Shown here: one piece after another, positions 46,961-58,457 of the stretch
Layout of the letters: every line of letters starts with the position of its first letter
Position numbering within the stretch: the first letter of the stretch is position 1
DNA from: Marasmius tenuissimus
Taxonomy: Eukaryota; Basidiomycota; Agaricomycetes; Agaricales; Marasmiaceae
Assembly (NCBI GenBank): GCA_029532415.1
Contig: JAQOTA010000054.1
Span: 248,001 to 312,000, forward strand
Direction: 5' to 3'
DNA: 64,000 bases
Notes under the pieces: model-generated
The model's input: only the letters and a program-made list of their open reading frames with translations
The model's database searches: none
What the model was told of the DNA's origin: nothing
Program-made: the position numbers and the translations under genes

Positions 46961-49723
46961 GTCTTTGTTGGATACAGTTACTACGTGGAGCTCTCAACTG
47001 GTCTGTCTCGAGGGTTGGTGACGACCAACCTTTGGAAGGATGTAGTAAGTAGTGGTGGTGGTGGAAGAGGGCTGAAGCTTTCACACGGCCTTCCCGTAAC
47101 GAATGATTCGCCTCTTCCCGCGCCACTTTGTGCTGTGCATCACTTCATTTTCTGGCTTGCAAAGCATCATTTGAACAGAAAAATTGCGGTGAAAGTTGAG
47201 AACTCTGTGGCAGGACCTCCTGGGATGGACATTGATGCGATTCGTGTGTTGTCGGCTCAAATGACTTGCCATCTCCTTCGGGCCGTGGGTATTGTCCCCT
47301 GATGATGACAGAATATAGTGCTCATAGTTGGAGTGGTTTCGGTATCACGATAACTTGCGAGTAATTCGACGACCCTCGGCCATTCGCAAAAGTCAGAAAG
47401 TAAAGATCCGGCCAACTGCAGGCAAATTTTAGCCGAAAAGGAGTTTGGCCGGTGGCGGTGCTCCGGTGATCCTCTCGTACCCAAACACCCATGTTCCGCC
47501 GGCTACTCTCCATTTCTTCTCAAGCCTGCAGGCGTTCCTCCGCTTTGGTATGTCTTTCTCGAGTGGCCTTTTATACGTTGAACTCATACCAATCATACAC
47601 AGGAACCACAGACAGATCGTTTTGCCCAGTCGACGGTTGACATTTAGAAGGAGATGGAAGAAAGAAGTTGTCTGGACTGATTCTAATTCAATGATAGGTA
47701 TAAGGTGCGCTTCGCGTTATCGGTTGTTTCAAGATGCCCCTCTTCCCCAGCCTCGGCACAACACTACATCCTCTTCTTACTCGCCTTCACTGCCGATTCA
47801 AGGCTTTGTTATGGCTCAAAACCTGTGTTATTGTCTACTTTTGCCTCAACCAGCATCCTAAAAAGCCTCGAGAACCAAAAGAGAAGAACATGGGCAGCAA
47901 GAAACACCAAACGTGGGTTGTATCAAGAACGACTTTATTCCTTTCCCCCCTCTTCCACACCCGATTTGCCTCTATCCATTCTGCTTGCCCAAGGCGAGTC
48001 ACTGTGTCATGCTCGGGTCCAACTTGAGCCTTTCTTTACCTTTTATCTCCCCCGACAGAGGTGTTGGCTCGCCGTTGATCTCCTCTTCCCATCAATCACT
48101 CTTATGGACGGGGTCCATCATCACCTACTCTGTACTTCTTTGTTGACACGGTGGAGCATAATTATTTTGGCTATCTCTTTCTCTTTTGCAAGCCGATACT
48201 TCCATACCCCTTGGTCGTCCATGGGCCTTTCTTATCATTGCTCTCCCCTTATCTTTACTGCCTCTTTTGTACACGCAGTACCGCCGTCATGGCAGGCGGG
48301 TATGGGCATCGACAAATCAGTCCACCAAGTTCTCTTTTGGTTTTGAATTTTGGTCTGTCGGGCATCCGTTCTTCGACGTCCTTGGCTGCATGAGCATGTA
48401 TGGAGTTCAGCCAACCAAATAGGTGTCTTGCTCTCCTTTGGCCTATACAGACTACTCAAATCGTCTCACACTAGGATCCAACTTTCAGCCTGTGTCAGAA
48501 CTTTCTTGGAAGACCCCCCGATGTTCGTACAAACACCACTTCCAATGCACAGCCCTGTTGTGCATGATCTGGGGCGAAGTGTTCAGGTGGCTCACACTGA
48601 CATCTGACGCGCATATATGTGCGTTGTCTGCCAGTTGTCCATTGGTTGCGTTTGAATTACGATGTGGGACGAGGTGGTTGGTTTGTTTTACCATATTGGC
48701 ACTCTGACATACGTTTCTGAATAGAATTCATGCAATAGTAGGATCCTGTTGGCAGTGATAGATACGATCCCATTACCACTCTTCCCGCGCGGAGTTGGAA
48801 GTACTTTGCCAAAGAATTGTGACGTTCCCTGCTCTGTCCTTGATGAATGACCTGCTCAATTAGAAGATGGAGTAAATCTCCAAGTTATCGTCGAGTCCTC
48901 GGGCACATCACGTTGGGCTTCATCCCGTACGGTCGTCAAGACAATCAGCCCTCACAGTCTACGCTGATAAGCTGTCTTACAAGTAATATTGAGCGGGTTT
49001 GGTGTTTCATTGTACCAATGACGGTAATGAGACCGTCAACGATGGAGTCAGTTAATGTGTCTAAAGATGTCGTTATCGCAGCAGGAATACCGATCCATGT
49101 CTCGAGCTTTGGCCGGTTTTGCCCCTCCTGATAATTGTCATTGTGTGCCGCAATTCTCGCCGACCCCCTGCTAAAGTTGTGCCGACGACTTTGCAGAAGT
49201 AGCGACTCGGAGCACTTGTGCGGGGGACTGAGAGTGCAGAAAGAGAGGTCGTTGTCGCAGTCTTATACTGTTTCGGGATAATTGAGTAACGGCTAGGCCT
49301 CATCAGTTGGGAGCGCAGGTCGTCATCAACAACGATTACTTCTATGGGAGTAGAGTGAATATCAACGACGTAAGCAAATCAAAACGCTTGGAAATCCACC
49401 TGTAGCCAACGTTGCTTGTATTGTCGATGCCTTTTACCATCCTTATACAACGCTGACAGCCGTCAAACCATATATAAAAGAGTCCACATTGAACCATTGG
49501 CAACCCTTCCAGACCCGCTCCTAGGTGATCCTTGCGCCCTTCGAGCGAGCCTTATGATCTTTACGGTTTCTTGAATCTACTTTAAGTCAGGTTCTAAGAC
49601 GCACCCTTGGCAATTTGAATTCGATATTCCTGATTCCGAGTAGGCAAAATACTCGGCCATACGATCAAGAGGCAAAGTACTACGCTGTCGTTCTTGCGCT
49701 GGTCATAGTCATCGGAGAGCAGA
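46961..49723. other. Unassigned region between F-box gene and A5
   Basis: Many overlapping frames occur (the longest is 213 codons at 47705-48346 plus), but they are Ser/Pro/Leu-rich without domains and disagree between strands. A module near 47395-47550 (LAGGGAPVILSYPNTHVPPA) resembles those at 49724 and 19945. No gene model is justified. Confidence 0.35.
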
Positions 49724-49844
49724 ATGGATAACAATCAATTTGGGCCAACCACAGGCAAAGTTTCCGGTGGCGGCGACCCTATCATCTTCCTTGAACGCCG
49801 TCATCTACTCTCAATCCGCGCTAAATGGAGGCTCGGCGAAAATG
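49724..49844 (+). pseudogene. First-exon-like relic with GGG-P motif
   Basis: ATG 49724 opens MDNNQFGPTTGKVSGGGD and runs to a GTTAGC donor at 49845. A following segment (after TTGGTTAG near 49892) soon meets a stop. Sequences at 47395-47550 (plus) and 19945-20060 (minus) share the G-PT-GK / GGG-P-I pattern, so this is a repeated N-terminal module of an unrecognised family. It is probably non-functional here. Confidence 0.35.
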
Positions 49845-50026
49845 GTTAGCTTGCGTCCCCGTGCCGTTTAGCCTTATTGATACATTTGGTTAGATGAAAT
49901 ATGCCTTATCAGCATTGGTGAGGTGCGGCGGTAGCGAATAGCATCCCGGGACCTTTCAATCACATATACCGGATCTTGTTGTTACTAGTTTGATGTTTCC
50001 TTCCCTTGCCCCAGTGCCTCGCCAAT

Positions 50027-52132
50027 ATGTCGACGACCTTTTCATGTACCGGAGATATAATCATAAAGGGGAAACAGCAATTCCAGCAGGCGAATGGAGA
50101 TATCAATAACTACTACCTCCTTGATGAAGGATCCTCGAGTGTTGGAAGACGGGAGAATGAGAGGTTGATGGTGCGTTCTTTTCTCTCGTTATTCACGAGC
50201 AAGACAATGATCTTTGGGACTTAGCCTACCCAAGACCGGTTCAGAGAAATTTACCGGGGCGACATTATCCTTCGCGAGCAGGTTCACTCAGGAGAATTAG
50301 AGATGATGGTACGAAGGAGCATCAAATCCACTAATCCGTTTCGTGCCCGCGCAGCAGATAGGATAGTGAAGATTCGCAAAAAGATCTTCTGTGCAGATCT
50401 CGTAGACTTTGGTGACCGGAAATTTACTCTGGTTGTTCTTGAGCCAGAGAACAAGGAGGATACAAATGTGGTCGCGCTGGTGAGGGGTGTCAGTACGCTC
50501 TTATTTGTATGGCCCGCAATAACAAGGAGGTATAGATATGGAAACGAGTATATGAGCAAGCATCTACTTATACGTGCGCCATGGTTTCAACGGTTGCTGT
50601 TTGAATTTTGGACACCTAATGCCAATCTAGCACGGTGTCATTTACTCAGCTTTTTGGGTTGGGCCGATTTGATATGCCATCCTTTATTCTGCATGACGGT
50701 ACGGAGTTGTTGACCCAGAGATAATTGAGCTGACTGAATCTCAGAGCTCGCCGACGGACACGAGTTCGTTCTCCGATATCATGGGAATGATGTTGTGTGG
50801 TTTTACCTGGTGTACACACTGGTACGCTCAGTCTTCCGCCCGCTATCGGTCTTCAGCTGAAAGTGGCGTTAGGCATCCTCTCTCGGAGCTTTGCAAACGG
50901 ACCTGACTCTTTCATTTCCAGTGAGTGAGTTATATCTAACACTAGGTCGCTCAACATTGAATACTAGGTGTCGCTCGAATGGCGAGAGTGGACGTTCAAT
51001 ATCAAAGCCCTCTCTTGGCAGCTCGACCTTGTTTCTGCCTCCATCTCACCCCCAACTGTACCAACCTTTTACCCCCTTTCAGTTACCCCGATTCGTCAAG
51101 ATACTCCTCCTCCACTTGAAGCCAGTGAAATAATCGCCTGGTCGGAACGAAGTTTCGGCGACTTCTTGTGTTTGATAGCGTCTCTGGGTCGTGACACTTC
51201 GGAGCTGTCAGCATTCGCGCAACGGGGCTTGCTAACCTTCGGAGCTGTCGTACACCGCCAGAAAGGGATACTCGCTCATTTTCCAATAATACCTGTTCCT
51301 GAGACACGCTGTCAAAGTCTCACCACTGACATGCGAGCGAGTTACTCCAAGGAAGGTCTGTCCACTCGCCCGGGAATCTTCAATCACTAATTCCTTTCCC
51401 AGTTCCTTTCCGCGTTGAACTCTCGTTCCACACCACTGGTAGAATTCAAGGTGGCTTGTGTATCTCATTATGCCTTCCGACAGAACATAAGACACGGCTT
51501 TCAGCCGCCTACCTCAGCCAGTCCCTCAACTTTAGCCTGGACGTCCATAAGCCACACAGCAATCTAAGTGAGGGGATTCACCAGTCTACCTCCCCTTTCC
51601 AGCTCATAATCATTCACCCTCAGTATTCATCAATGAAATAAGCTTTGCCCTGATAGGCACGTTCCTACAGGACCCCACCACGCAGCCCATGCCGGTTTAT
51701 CTTTTTGTCTCGCCCATCCGTGCCGAGCTTATTGACGGCATGTATTGCGTACGCTATCCCCTTCCCAGTGACAGACTCTTTTACTGGTCTATCGACGCGA
51801 AGGGGAAAGATATGATTGTGGAGGGAGATTGGGAGAAATATAACATACCTCGATTGAGAACCGAGATGTGGATTGGTTTGTCGTGGAGATGGAGCAAGTA
51901 CAAGCTGACTCGGGATCATCTGTGCAACAAAAAGTATGATATAGATGGGAGACAATATGCTCGCGATCATGATTATCATGAGATGATACAAGGCAAGCGT
52001 CGTCACTCCACCAGTCTGTGTATTTCTTGACATATTTTTTTAGGGGATCCTCATGACATTCGCCCGACCGAGCTATTCGAAACTGAAGATCGATGTGAGC
52101 AGAAAGTCCCTCTCGAGGTCATAGGAGTGTAA
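50027..52132 (+). CDS. Family A protein, intact copy A5 (530 aa)
   Basis: Nine exons keep phase: 50027-50170, 50225-50479, 50536-50573, 50631-50698, 50745-50821, 50968-51355, 51403-51567, 51624-51992 and 52044-52132 (1593 nt). Exon 1 carries GDIIIKGKQQFQQANGDINN. Exon 2 carries RFREIYRGDIILREQ, IVKIRKKIFCADLVDF and FTLVVLEPENKED (kinase N-lobe-like, without the usual VAIK lysine context). Exon 4 carries LFGLGRFDMPSFILHD. Exon 6 carries WTFNIK, WQLDLVSASISPP, FGDFLCLIAS and GLLTFGAVV. Exon 8 carries YCVRYPLPSDRLFYWSID. The last intron starts with GC. An open segment at about 52158-52392 (ELAFTYESSEW) could be an extra last exon if exon 9 splices at the internal GTGAGC (52095). Its role is unknown. 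Confidence 0.8.
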
Positions 52133-52474
52133 CTCAATAACTTTAAGATCTCCTTAGTAACTCGGAGGAGGTAAATACACCCGAGGAGTTGGCTTTTACC
52201 TACGAGTCATCAGAGTGGATAGAATGTAAGAAATTTCAGATACTCAGTGTTGAAGAGCCCTTAGATTTTCTCTCAAAGCCACCTCCAAGAGCACACTCAG
52301 CGAAGATCATAACTTGGGATACATCAAAGAAGGACAGTTGGTCGGGAATACTGATTTCGATCACGGGGAGCCACAACTACCCCATGAGCTAACCGGTAAA
52401 AAATACATATAAGAACTAGCTGTTAATGATTTCAGCGCGTTTGTAGCGAAGAAAAAACAAGACAAAACCCACGT

Positions 52475-52984
52475 CAGCAAAGTGCGGATTTTCCCGGTGA
52501 CCGTTCTTGGCCGTTCTTGGCACTTGAGCCGTTCTCTCAGGGTGGCGGGCTCACCGGTCAGGAAATTTGGTTCAATGCGAGCTTTAAACGTCCTACCTCA
52601 CGTCAAAGAGTGTTTGTACTCTGGGTGAAGACGTAGGTACAGAAGACATCGGTAAAAATCCGCTCGGAACTCACTTTTGTTTACCAAAAATTCGGCCGGT
52701 GAGATTTTGGGCCCAGCTATTCAGGGCCCAACCGGTGACACTGGGGGGCATTTTTCTGTCAAGTAGGACATGTTGTGGTGGTGTCAAGTGTGCCAGGACC
52801 AAGCCAAGTCCAAGCAATGGTTGTTGCACCTTGGGGGGACTTAGAGAATCTTTGTTTAATGGTCCATTTCAGGGTCAGACACACTTGACACCAACATATC
52901 ATGCCCTACTTGACAGAAAAATGCCCCCAGTGTGAACCGGTACCGGTTAAAAACGGTCTTAAACGGTTATTTCGCGGCTTACTG
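52475..52984 (+). repeat. Dispersed ~320-bp repeat, copy 1, with nested insert
   Basis: Outside the inner element (52736-52935) this matches the inverted copy at 13450-13765 end to end. Its ends CAGCAAAGTGCGG and CGCGGCTTACTG are imperfect inverted repeats. No transposase frame is seen. The outer target duplication is uncertain; CCACGT occurs near both ends but not directly adjacent on the right. Confidence 0.7.
52739..52932. mobile_element. 194-bp CACTA-like MITE
   Basis: The ends are near-perfect inverted repeats of about 28 bp (CACTGGGGGGCATTTTTCTG on the left, differing by one G in the run on the right). The element is flanked by TGA on both sides (52736-52738 and 52933-52935). The uninterrupted copy of the host repeat has a single TGA at the matching spot (13483-13485, reverse strand), which proves insertion with a 3-bp duplication. 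CACTG ends and a 3-bp duplication fit the CACTA/EnSpm superfamily. No coding capacity. Confidence 0.88.
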
Positions 52985-53055
52985 ATGCAATCCACGTCGA
53001 ATACGGGTCCCCACACCATTATAAACTCGTTTAAAGCCTGAGCTAACGGATTCTT

Positions 53056-53800
53056 CTAAACAACAATCTTCCTGTCTGATTTTATCATGACCTGCATTCC
53101 CTCTCCATCGAGCTCCTTCGACGGCTCATACACATTCTTATCAGCATCTCATTTGAGATTGCAATAAGGCGCTACCTTGAATTACGCAGAAACCCGACGC
53201 TAAACTCCCAGGTGAACTCCACCGCGACCTAACCATATCCACATACTCAGCATTGGCATTGAAATGCTCATGAACCCGTATCTGTTAAACTTAAGACCTC
53301 AGACGAGGCAGGCAGGGAATGCAACAACTTTCTTGCCAGTGGTGGTATGAATTTTCGTAATCCAAAGACTCCCGCCGGCTGGAACTCTCTACCAACAAGC
53401 GATGGATTTGTGACTCATCACAGGCCTCGCTGTCCTTGACGGTTAAAAATAAGGGGCAGTTCCTTAAGTGTGCATGCAAGACCCAACGGTAGTCGGCTAG
53501 CACATGCTGAGCATCCTGAACAGACTGTTGTCGAGGGGTGAGTCCGAGGCGGTTACTGGTTCCAGCTTTTGAAAGCGTGCTGTTGCAATGTCAGTTGGCA
53601 ACTGGAGAATAGTGTTGTGCAGCTCTGGCACTTCAAATTCTATGTGATCCATGTAAGAAGTGGTCAGTCTATCTCAAATGGCTCGTGATAAATACTAGAC
53701 TGGCAATGATCTTGGTGAGGGAACAATTTTGAATGGCCTCTGGATACCTGATTACTCGTCGCCATGCCACAGACCCAACGACAGAAACATGGCCTCATTG
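53056..53800 (-). pseudogene. Decayed F-box gene C-terminal relic
   Basis: On the minus strand, fragments match the C-terminal part of the F-box protein at 45236. One is RVHEHFNANAEYVDMVRSRW against RVHRHFDADEEFVGLVESRW. The other is the ending EGMQVMIKS with a stop at 53056-53058 against EGMQIVVKS. Further up, 53291-53503 gives WVLHAHLRNCPLFLTV, which resembles the segment after an F-box. Frames shift between the pieces and no F-box start was found. Confidence 0.65.
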
Positions 53801-54423
53801 CGACGATAACAATCTCAACCTCTCAGTGCACAAAGTCTCAGAGTCTCATTATCATTTGAGAACATGATAATTCTGTATTTGTATTTGAGCCTTTGCATTC
53901 TGATGTGGTGACTACCAATCCAAGATGAGTTTTTGTCACCGAGTACCACTTGGATATATCAAGGTCCTATAGCCAAGGGGCAACATATCGCTGATTATGA
54001 ACAAAGGCCCTTGATTTACCAGGTACAAGGAAATATACTATGGATATGTCCGAGCCCACTGGCTTTACCTGTATACCAGGCCTATTCACCAGTTTGAGAT
54101 ATCAGTCCTGGACCTCACCCAACCATAACCACTCCCAAATCTGTCCTAACAATGAATGTGGCAGTACTTGGCATGGTTCAAACAGGATATTGACCGCATG
54201 CAAACTGAACACTCCTCTAATAGGGGAGTCTCCTTGCCTGCCCACGTAAGACTTCTGACCGCGAGCATGAACACCCGAGCCTCAGATATGAACAATGTAT
54301 CGGAGTTCCCAGACATCTGCTGGTGTTGTGCATGACCGCAGTGCAAGCCCTGTGCAAGAGAGCACTCAGAATTTTGACAGAGGGAGTGTTGTGCAAAAGG
54401 GTGACAATGAAAGGGAAGTCAAT
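53801..54423. other. Unassigned DNA
   Basis: There are short frames on both strands only (for example 54040-54249 plus). No repeat or motif was recognised before the LTR fragment. Confidence 0.4.
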
Positions 54424-54610
54424 TGTTGAATCTGTGGACTATTATTAGATCCCAGTATATCTGAAGTCCCAGTTCACTCTTCCCATCATTGTATTATGTG
54501 GGACAATGCATTCGCTATTGTTCTATTCTTTATTGTTACTTATGCTCATATGTACAATTTCTATTGTCCTCCTTATATGGTGGTTCCTATTGTCTCTACA
54601 TGTATATAAG
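54424..54610 (+). repeat. Truncated copia LTR (U3 with TATA box)
   Basis: 187 bp match the first 187 bp of the copia LTRs, from TGTTGAATCT to the TATATAAG block, and then stop abruptly. The next base is family A coding sequence. The part kept is the promoter half. No target duplication can be assigned because one side is lost. Confidence 0.9.
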
Positions 54611-56130
54611 AGCTCTTCGCGCTAGCTCGGGCTCATATGCCGATGTTTATCTTGCATGACGGTGAGCAGGCTTATTATCTTTACAATAAGCAAACTCTGA
54701 GCTACGCTGAGTCTCAGAGCTCGCCGGTTCGCAAAGATTTTCTGATCAATATATGACGAATTCAATCGTTTCCAGTACCTTCAACACACGATTGTATGTC
54801 CTACGGGCTCTTTGTGTCACGATCACCCTCAGCTGACTACAATGGTTCTCAGTGGACCTCAATGATGGCTTTGCGCGACGACAGGGCTCTAACAATCCCA
54901 GTATGTATACAACACACCCCTCTTAACTCGATTAGTAACCCTATCGAGCAGGTTTCTTTCGACCTATGGACCAACGATTGGCTGTTCAATCTCAAATCAC
55001 AATCCTGGCAGTACAATGTCCCGTCTGTCTCTATCTCACCACCCACCATCGTTGAGTACGACTGGAACTCTCACCTTCCACTCATCGGCAAGATTCCCGT
55101 TCTACCCTCAAGCAATCGGCCTCGCCCTAATATTGGCGAGATTGTCGCCCACGTCGAGAGAAATTTCGGCGATTTTCTATATTTGCTTGCTCCGTGGGGA
55201 GAGACAAGAAGCATATCACTTTCGCAGGTCTCGAGACATGGATTTCTCACTTTCGGGGCCGTTGTGGACTCCGAAAAACCAGGAATTGTCGCCCATTTTT
55301 CGACCACGCCAGCTCCCGAATGGTACTGTAAGACTAGTGACCGTGTCAACGTACAAATTCGATATTCCAAGTCGGGTAAGGCGCTCAAGCTCTGTCATGC
55401 CTCGTTTCGCTGCGCTTACATCTTTTTCACCCTCTTACTACCCTCACGGGTCGACTTGACTTTTTGCAACTTCAATACAGGGAATATCCGAGCAACCATG
55501 TACTTCTCTCTGTGACTTCCTGATAGAGACCAAAGTCGACTCCGTGCTGCGTTTCTCAGCCAGTCCCTACCGTTATACAATGCTTGCGACGATGCGTACA
55601 ATCTTGGTCCGTCCGCTGAGGATTATTTCTGCACTGCATTGTCTGATAACGTATATTTTCTAGTGTACATTGATGAAATCGGATTCTCTCTTGCGGGTAC
55701 CTTCTCCCAAGACCCGACGACATATCCCGCTCCCGTGTACCTCTTCATATCACCTAAAATGGCCTTCGAGACGATCAACGGTATGCATTGTGTACGCCTC
55801 CCCTTTAGGCCCGATACGAGTCTATTCTATTGGTCTTTTGATCCAAAGGGAATACAGCCAATTCCCGAGGAAAATTGGGAGAGGCACGGTATCCCCAAGC
55901 TAGCTACGATAGTACGAGCTGGATCGTCTTGGAGTTGGCGACAGTATGAGTGTGTCGAGGATCACCTGCGTGCGAAGGGGTATGCGACGGATGGGAAGCA
56001 CTATGCGAGGGAATATAGGTACCCTGAGTTGGTTCACGGTGAGTCGAACGTTTTATGATGTGCTACATTCGACATTTATTGATGAAATCACTCTCCAGGA
56101 GATCCCCATAACGTTCGGTTTGAACTCTGA
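54611..56130 (+). pseudogene. Family A pseudogene A6, 5'-truncated
   Basis: The homology starts inside exon 4 (FALARAHMPMFILHD). It continues with exon 5 (54718-54793, one base short of the usual 77), exon 6 (54952-55375: WLFNLKSQSWQYN, FGDFLYLLA, GFLTFGAVV), exon 7 (about 55440-55609), exon 8 (55664-56038: INGMHCVRLPF, LFYWSFDPKG) and a short exon 9 (56099-56130). Exons 1-3 are missing, replaced by the copia U3 fragment. Exon 7 lacks a proper AG acceptor and has an in-frame TGA at about 55514-55516. It is decaying, but a transcript from the LTR TATA box remains possible. Confidence 0.8.
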
Positions 56131-56957
56131 TTTCCGGTGGTTGAGGATGATGAGGAACCAGGTTCGCTGGCAGTCTATGAACGAGGCGAGATTGAACGGT
56201 TAAATGCGAGATCTTGACTCTAGGCACCTTGTAAACTACACCCGACAACGGTCATGGAATGATTTAGATGACACACTTGCGGATGAAGTACTGTACTTGT
56301 AGACATAGTAAATTTAGGATGTCTAAATGAGCGATATGTGACTCCTGTGGCGAGTATCAGGTGGGTAGAGAGTACTCATAGAGGTTGCCCCGGTGCTTGA
56401 TGTGATCCCATCAGTGCGGGAGCCCGCTTGAGGTCTACAGACTACAGCATCCTCTTTACCATCACCAAACCTTCTGGATGCTGAACCTCAACATAACTGT
56501 TATCTAATTGCAGGACCGACACGGATCACTTGCACCCACCCACCGCCTCATCATCATGGCAACTCGAGAGACCAATACTACGAGTAACGACTACCATGCT
56601 ACCTACGGTTCCAGGTCACCACCCTTTTAGTGATCAAGATGTGCGAGAATTCGATCCCGTAAGAGTTGGAAGACGGCTGAGATCTGGGTCCCATGATTTC
56701 ATCATAGTCTATGATCACGGTACGGGCCGATGACGAATTCGAGGCTCCTGGGCTCACGGGTCTTTGTGAATGTACCCCATGTAGGGCACTACATGTGTAC
56801 GGTACTCACACCCTGGCAGTTTTTGGTATTATAAGGTCCTGTGTCTATCTATCTATCTCCAGAAATGATAGATGACCTATATTAGATAAACGGAGATGGG
56901 CCGTATTCTGGCACTGGCGTCGTTTCTTCAGCTCAGCTCGTGACAGCCCAACTCGTG
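56131..56957. other. Intergenic between A6 and the hAT-like element
   Basis: A short TCTA microsatellite occurs near 56838-56855. A 67-codon frame at 56530-56733 shows no motif. No other feature is seen. Confidence 0.4.
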
Positions 56958-57906
56958 CAGTGTTGGTACAGTCATTGACATTGTCAAACCGGCAGTGACT
57001 TTGCCATTTCGGGTGTTGACGCCATGACACCGGCAGTGACTTGACGCTGTTGACGGTTCCCACCATCACGCGACACGTCTGCAGCAACCACCGCAGCAGC
57101 GATTTGGATTTTTCGCTCGATACTCGCAAGTAGATCGGATAGCGTTCATAGGCATTAAATGCAACATATTAAAAATATATCTGAGCTAATTCTCATTGAG
57201 CACGTCAGTTTGCAAGCAAGATTTCTTCATTTGTTTCGTCAAGCTCTAGTAAACCTTCCTCATCTCCTTCGTTCTCACCCTCCAATAGCTCGTATAACAC
57301 CATCTCGGCCTGCAGAGAGTCCTCGTTGCGAGCAGCATACAAGTTGCTTTCATATGCAATGCTAAAATCAAAGAGCTCTTGAATGGATATGCCAGCGCGA
57401 CCAAGACTGAGCTGTAACGAGCGAAAAAAACAAACATTGTTGAGAGGCTTTCTCGCGCTGTGAACTCTTCTTGCTGGGATCGGGATTGTAGAGATACCAT
57501 CCACTGGGGTCACCGGTGGCTACACCTGGATGATCATAGCATAGGTTCTTAGCAGATACCACTGGGACTGTTAAATAGTAAGCACGGGAATTACGAGCTA
57601 TTTTATACACGAAACAGAGTAATATACTCTATTGGAGCGGTATGATTCGACAGCTAAGCTATCATCAATACTAACAGAGGGCTGAGGCAATCTCGGGACC
57701 ATGGATTTGTCGTGGAATGAGGACCTACAGTCGTGAAACTCGATGCGAATGCTTGCAGTCCGCCGGGAGCTACATTGCCGACGGCCCGCTCAGTGTAGCG
57801 TCATTCCGTCAACGTCAAGTTTCTAGCGTTCCGTCAATAGTGTTAACAGTCACGTCAATATTTTTGACGTTGACGGAACCCCAATGTCATTGACGGGACA
57901 ACACTG
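56958..57906. mobile_element. hAT-like non-autonomous DNA transposon, 949 bp
   Basis: The ends are CAGTGTTG and CAACACTG. Imperfect terminal inverted repeats of about 28 bp share GTCATTGACATTG (GTCAATGACATTG on the other end). The element is flanked by a perfect 8-bp direct duplication AACTCGTG (56950-56957 and 57907-57914). CAGTG-type ends and 8-bp duplications are hallmarks of hAT elements. A perfect 15-bp inverted pair TTCCGTCAACGTCAA (57804-57818 and 57864-57878) lies inside the right end. Internal minus-strand frames of about 80-100 codons are not recognisable as a transposase, so it depends on a partner. Confidence 0.9.
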
Positions 57907-58457
57907 AACTCGTGATCATTCGGTACACACAAGTAGTAGTACATCAACTTGCTGTCCGAGGTCGTTTGCGAAAGATTCGGCGCGCCCTATCTTTGAGACG
58001 GCGCCACCACTCTTGTCCTGCCCTTAAAGGTCCCAAAATTCTCCTTGATGATGGTGGAGAATCACTAGACATACTAAGGTGCTTGAGTTCGGGAGCAGAG
58101 TAGCGGAGAAGACGGACGCCCACTTTGTTTCAGCTACGAGCATATTTTTAACATCAGCGTGAATGGTGGGCGTACGCTCAGAATCTTGGGGATTCGCACC
58201 GTGAGTTGAAGGCCTTGATTGATTTAGCTGATGATGATAAAGGTGTCAGTATCACAGCGACAGTGTGAGGGCTGTGAGGCAACATACCAGACATTGGGAT
58301 ATCCCCTCGTGGGAGGCACTTACTGCCTCACAAATTCGTTTCTGCTCGGCTGCATTTGGTTCACGCTGATAGCGATCTATCCACAACCTCAATATCAGCT
58401 TGATGAGCTTGGCGCGCTCCTCAGAACTCTTTGCCGAGTCTGCTATTTTGCTCAACG
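57907..58457 (-). other. Possible 3' exon of the neighbouring gene
   Basis: A minus-strand frame at 58252-58455 (KSSEERAKLIKLILRLWIDR) looks like real protein and follows the gene ending at 58458, so it may be a further exon of it. The join could not be placed in phase. The rest shows nothing. Confidence 0.35.

Noticed and set aside
47705..48346. 213-codon plus-strand open frame
   Set aside because: Composition is Ser/Leu/Pro/Phe-rich with no motif, and three frames stay open together, which points to base composition rather than coding.
52467..52997. 8-bp target duplication for the outer dispersed repeat
   Set aside because: CCACGT occurs near both ends, but on the right it is separated from the repeat end by about seven bases, so the duplication is not proven.
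57205..57610. hAT transposase remnant inside the 949-bp element
   Set aside because: The frames have no recognisable RYL or hATC dimerisation motif, so only the element borders are claimed.
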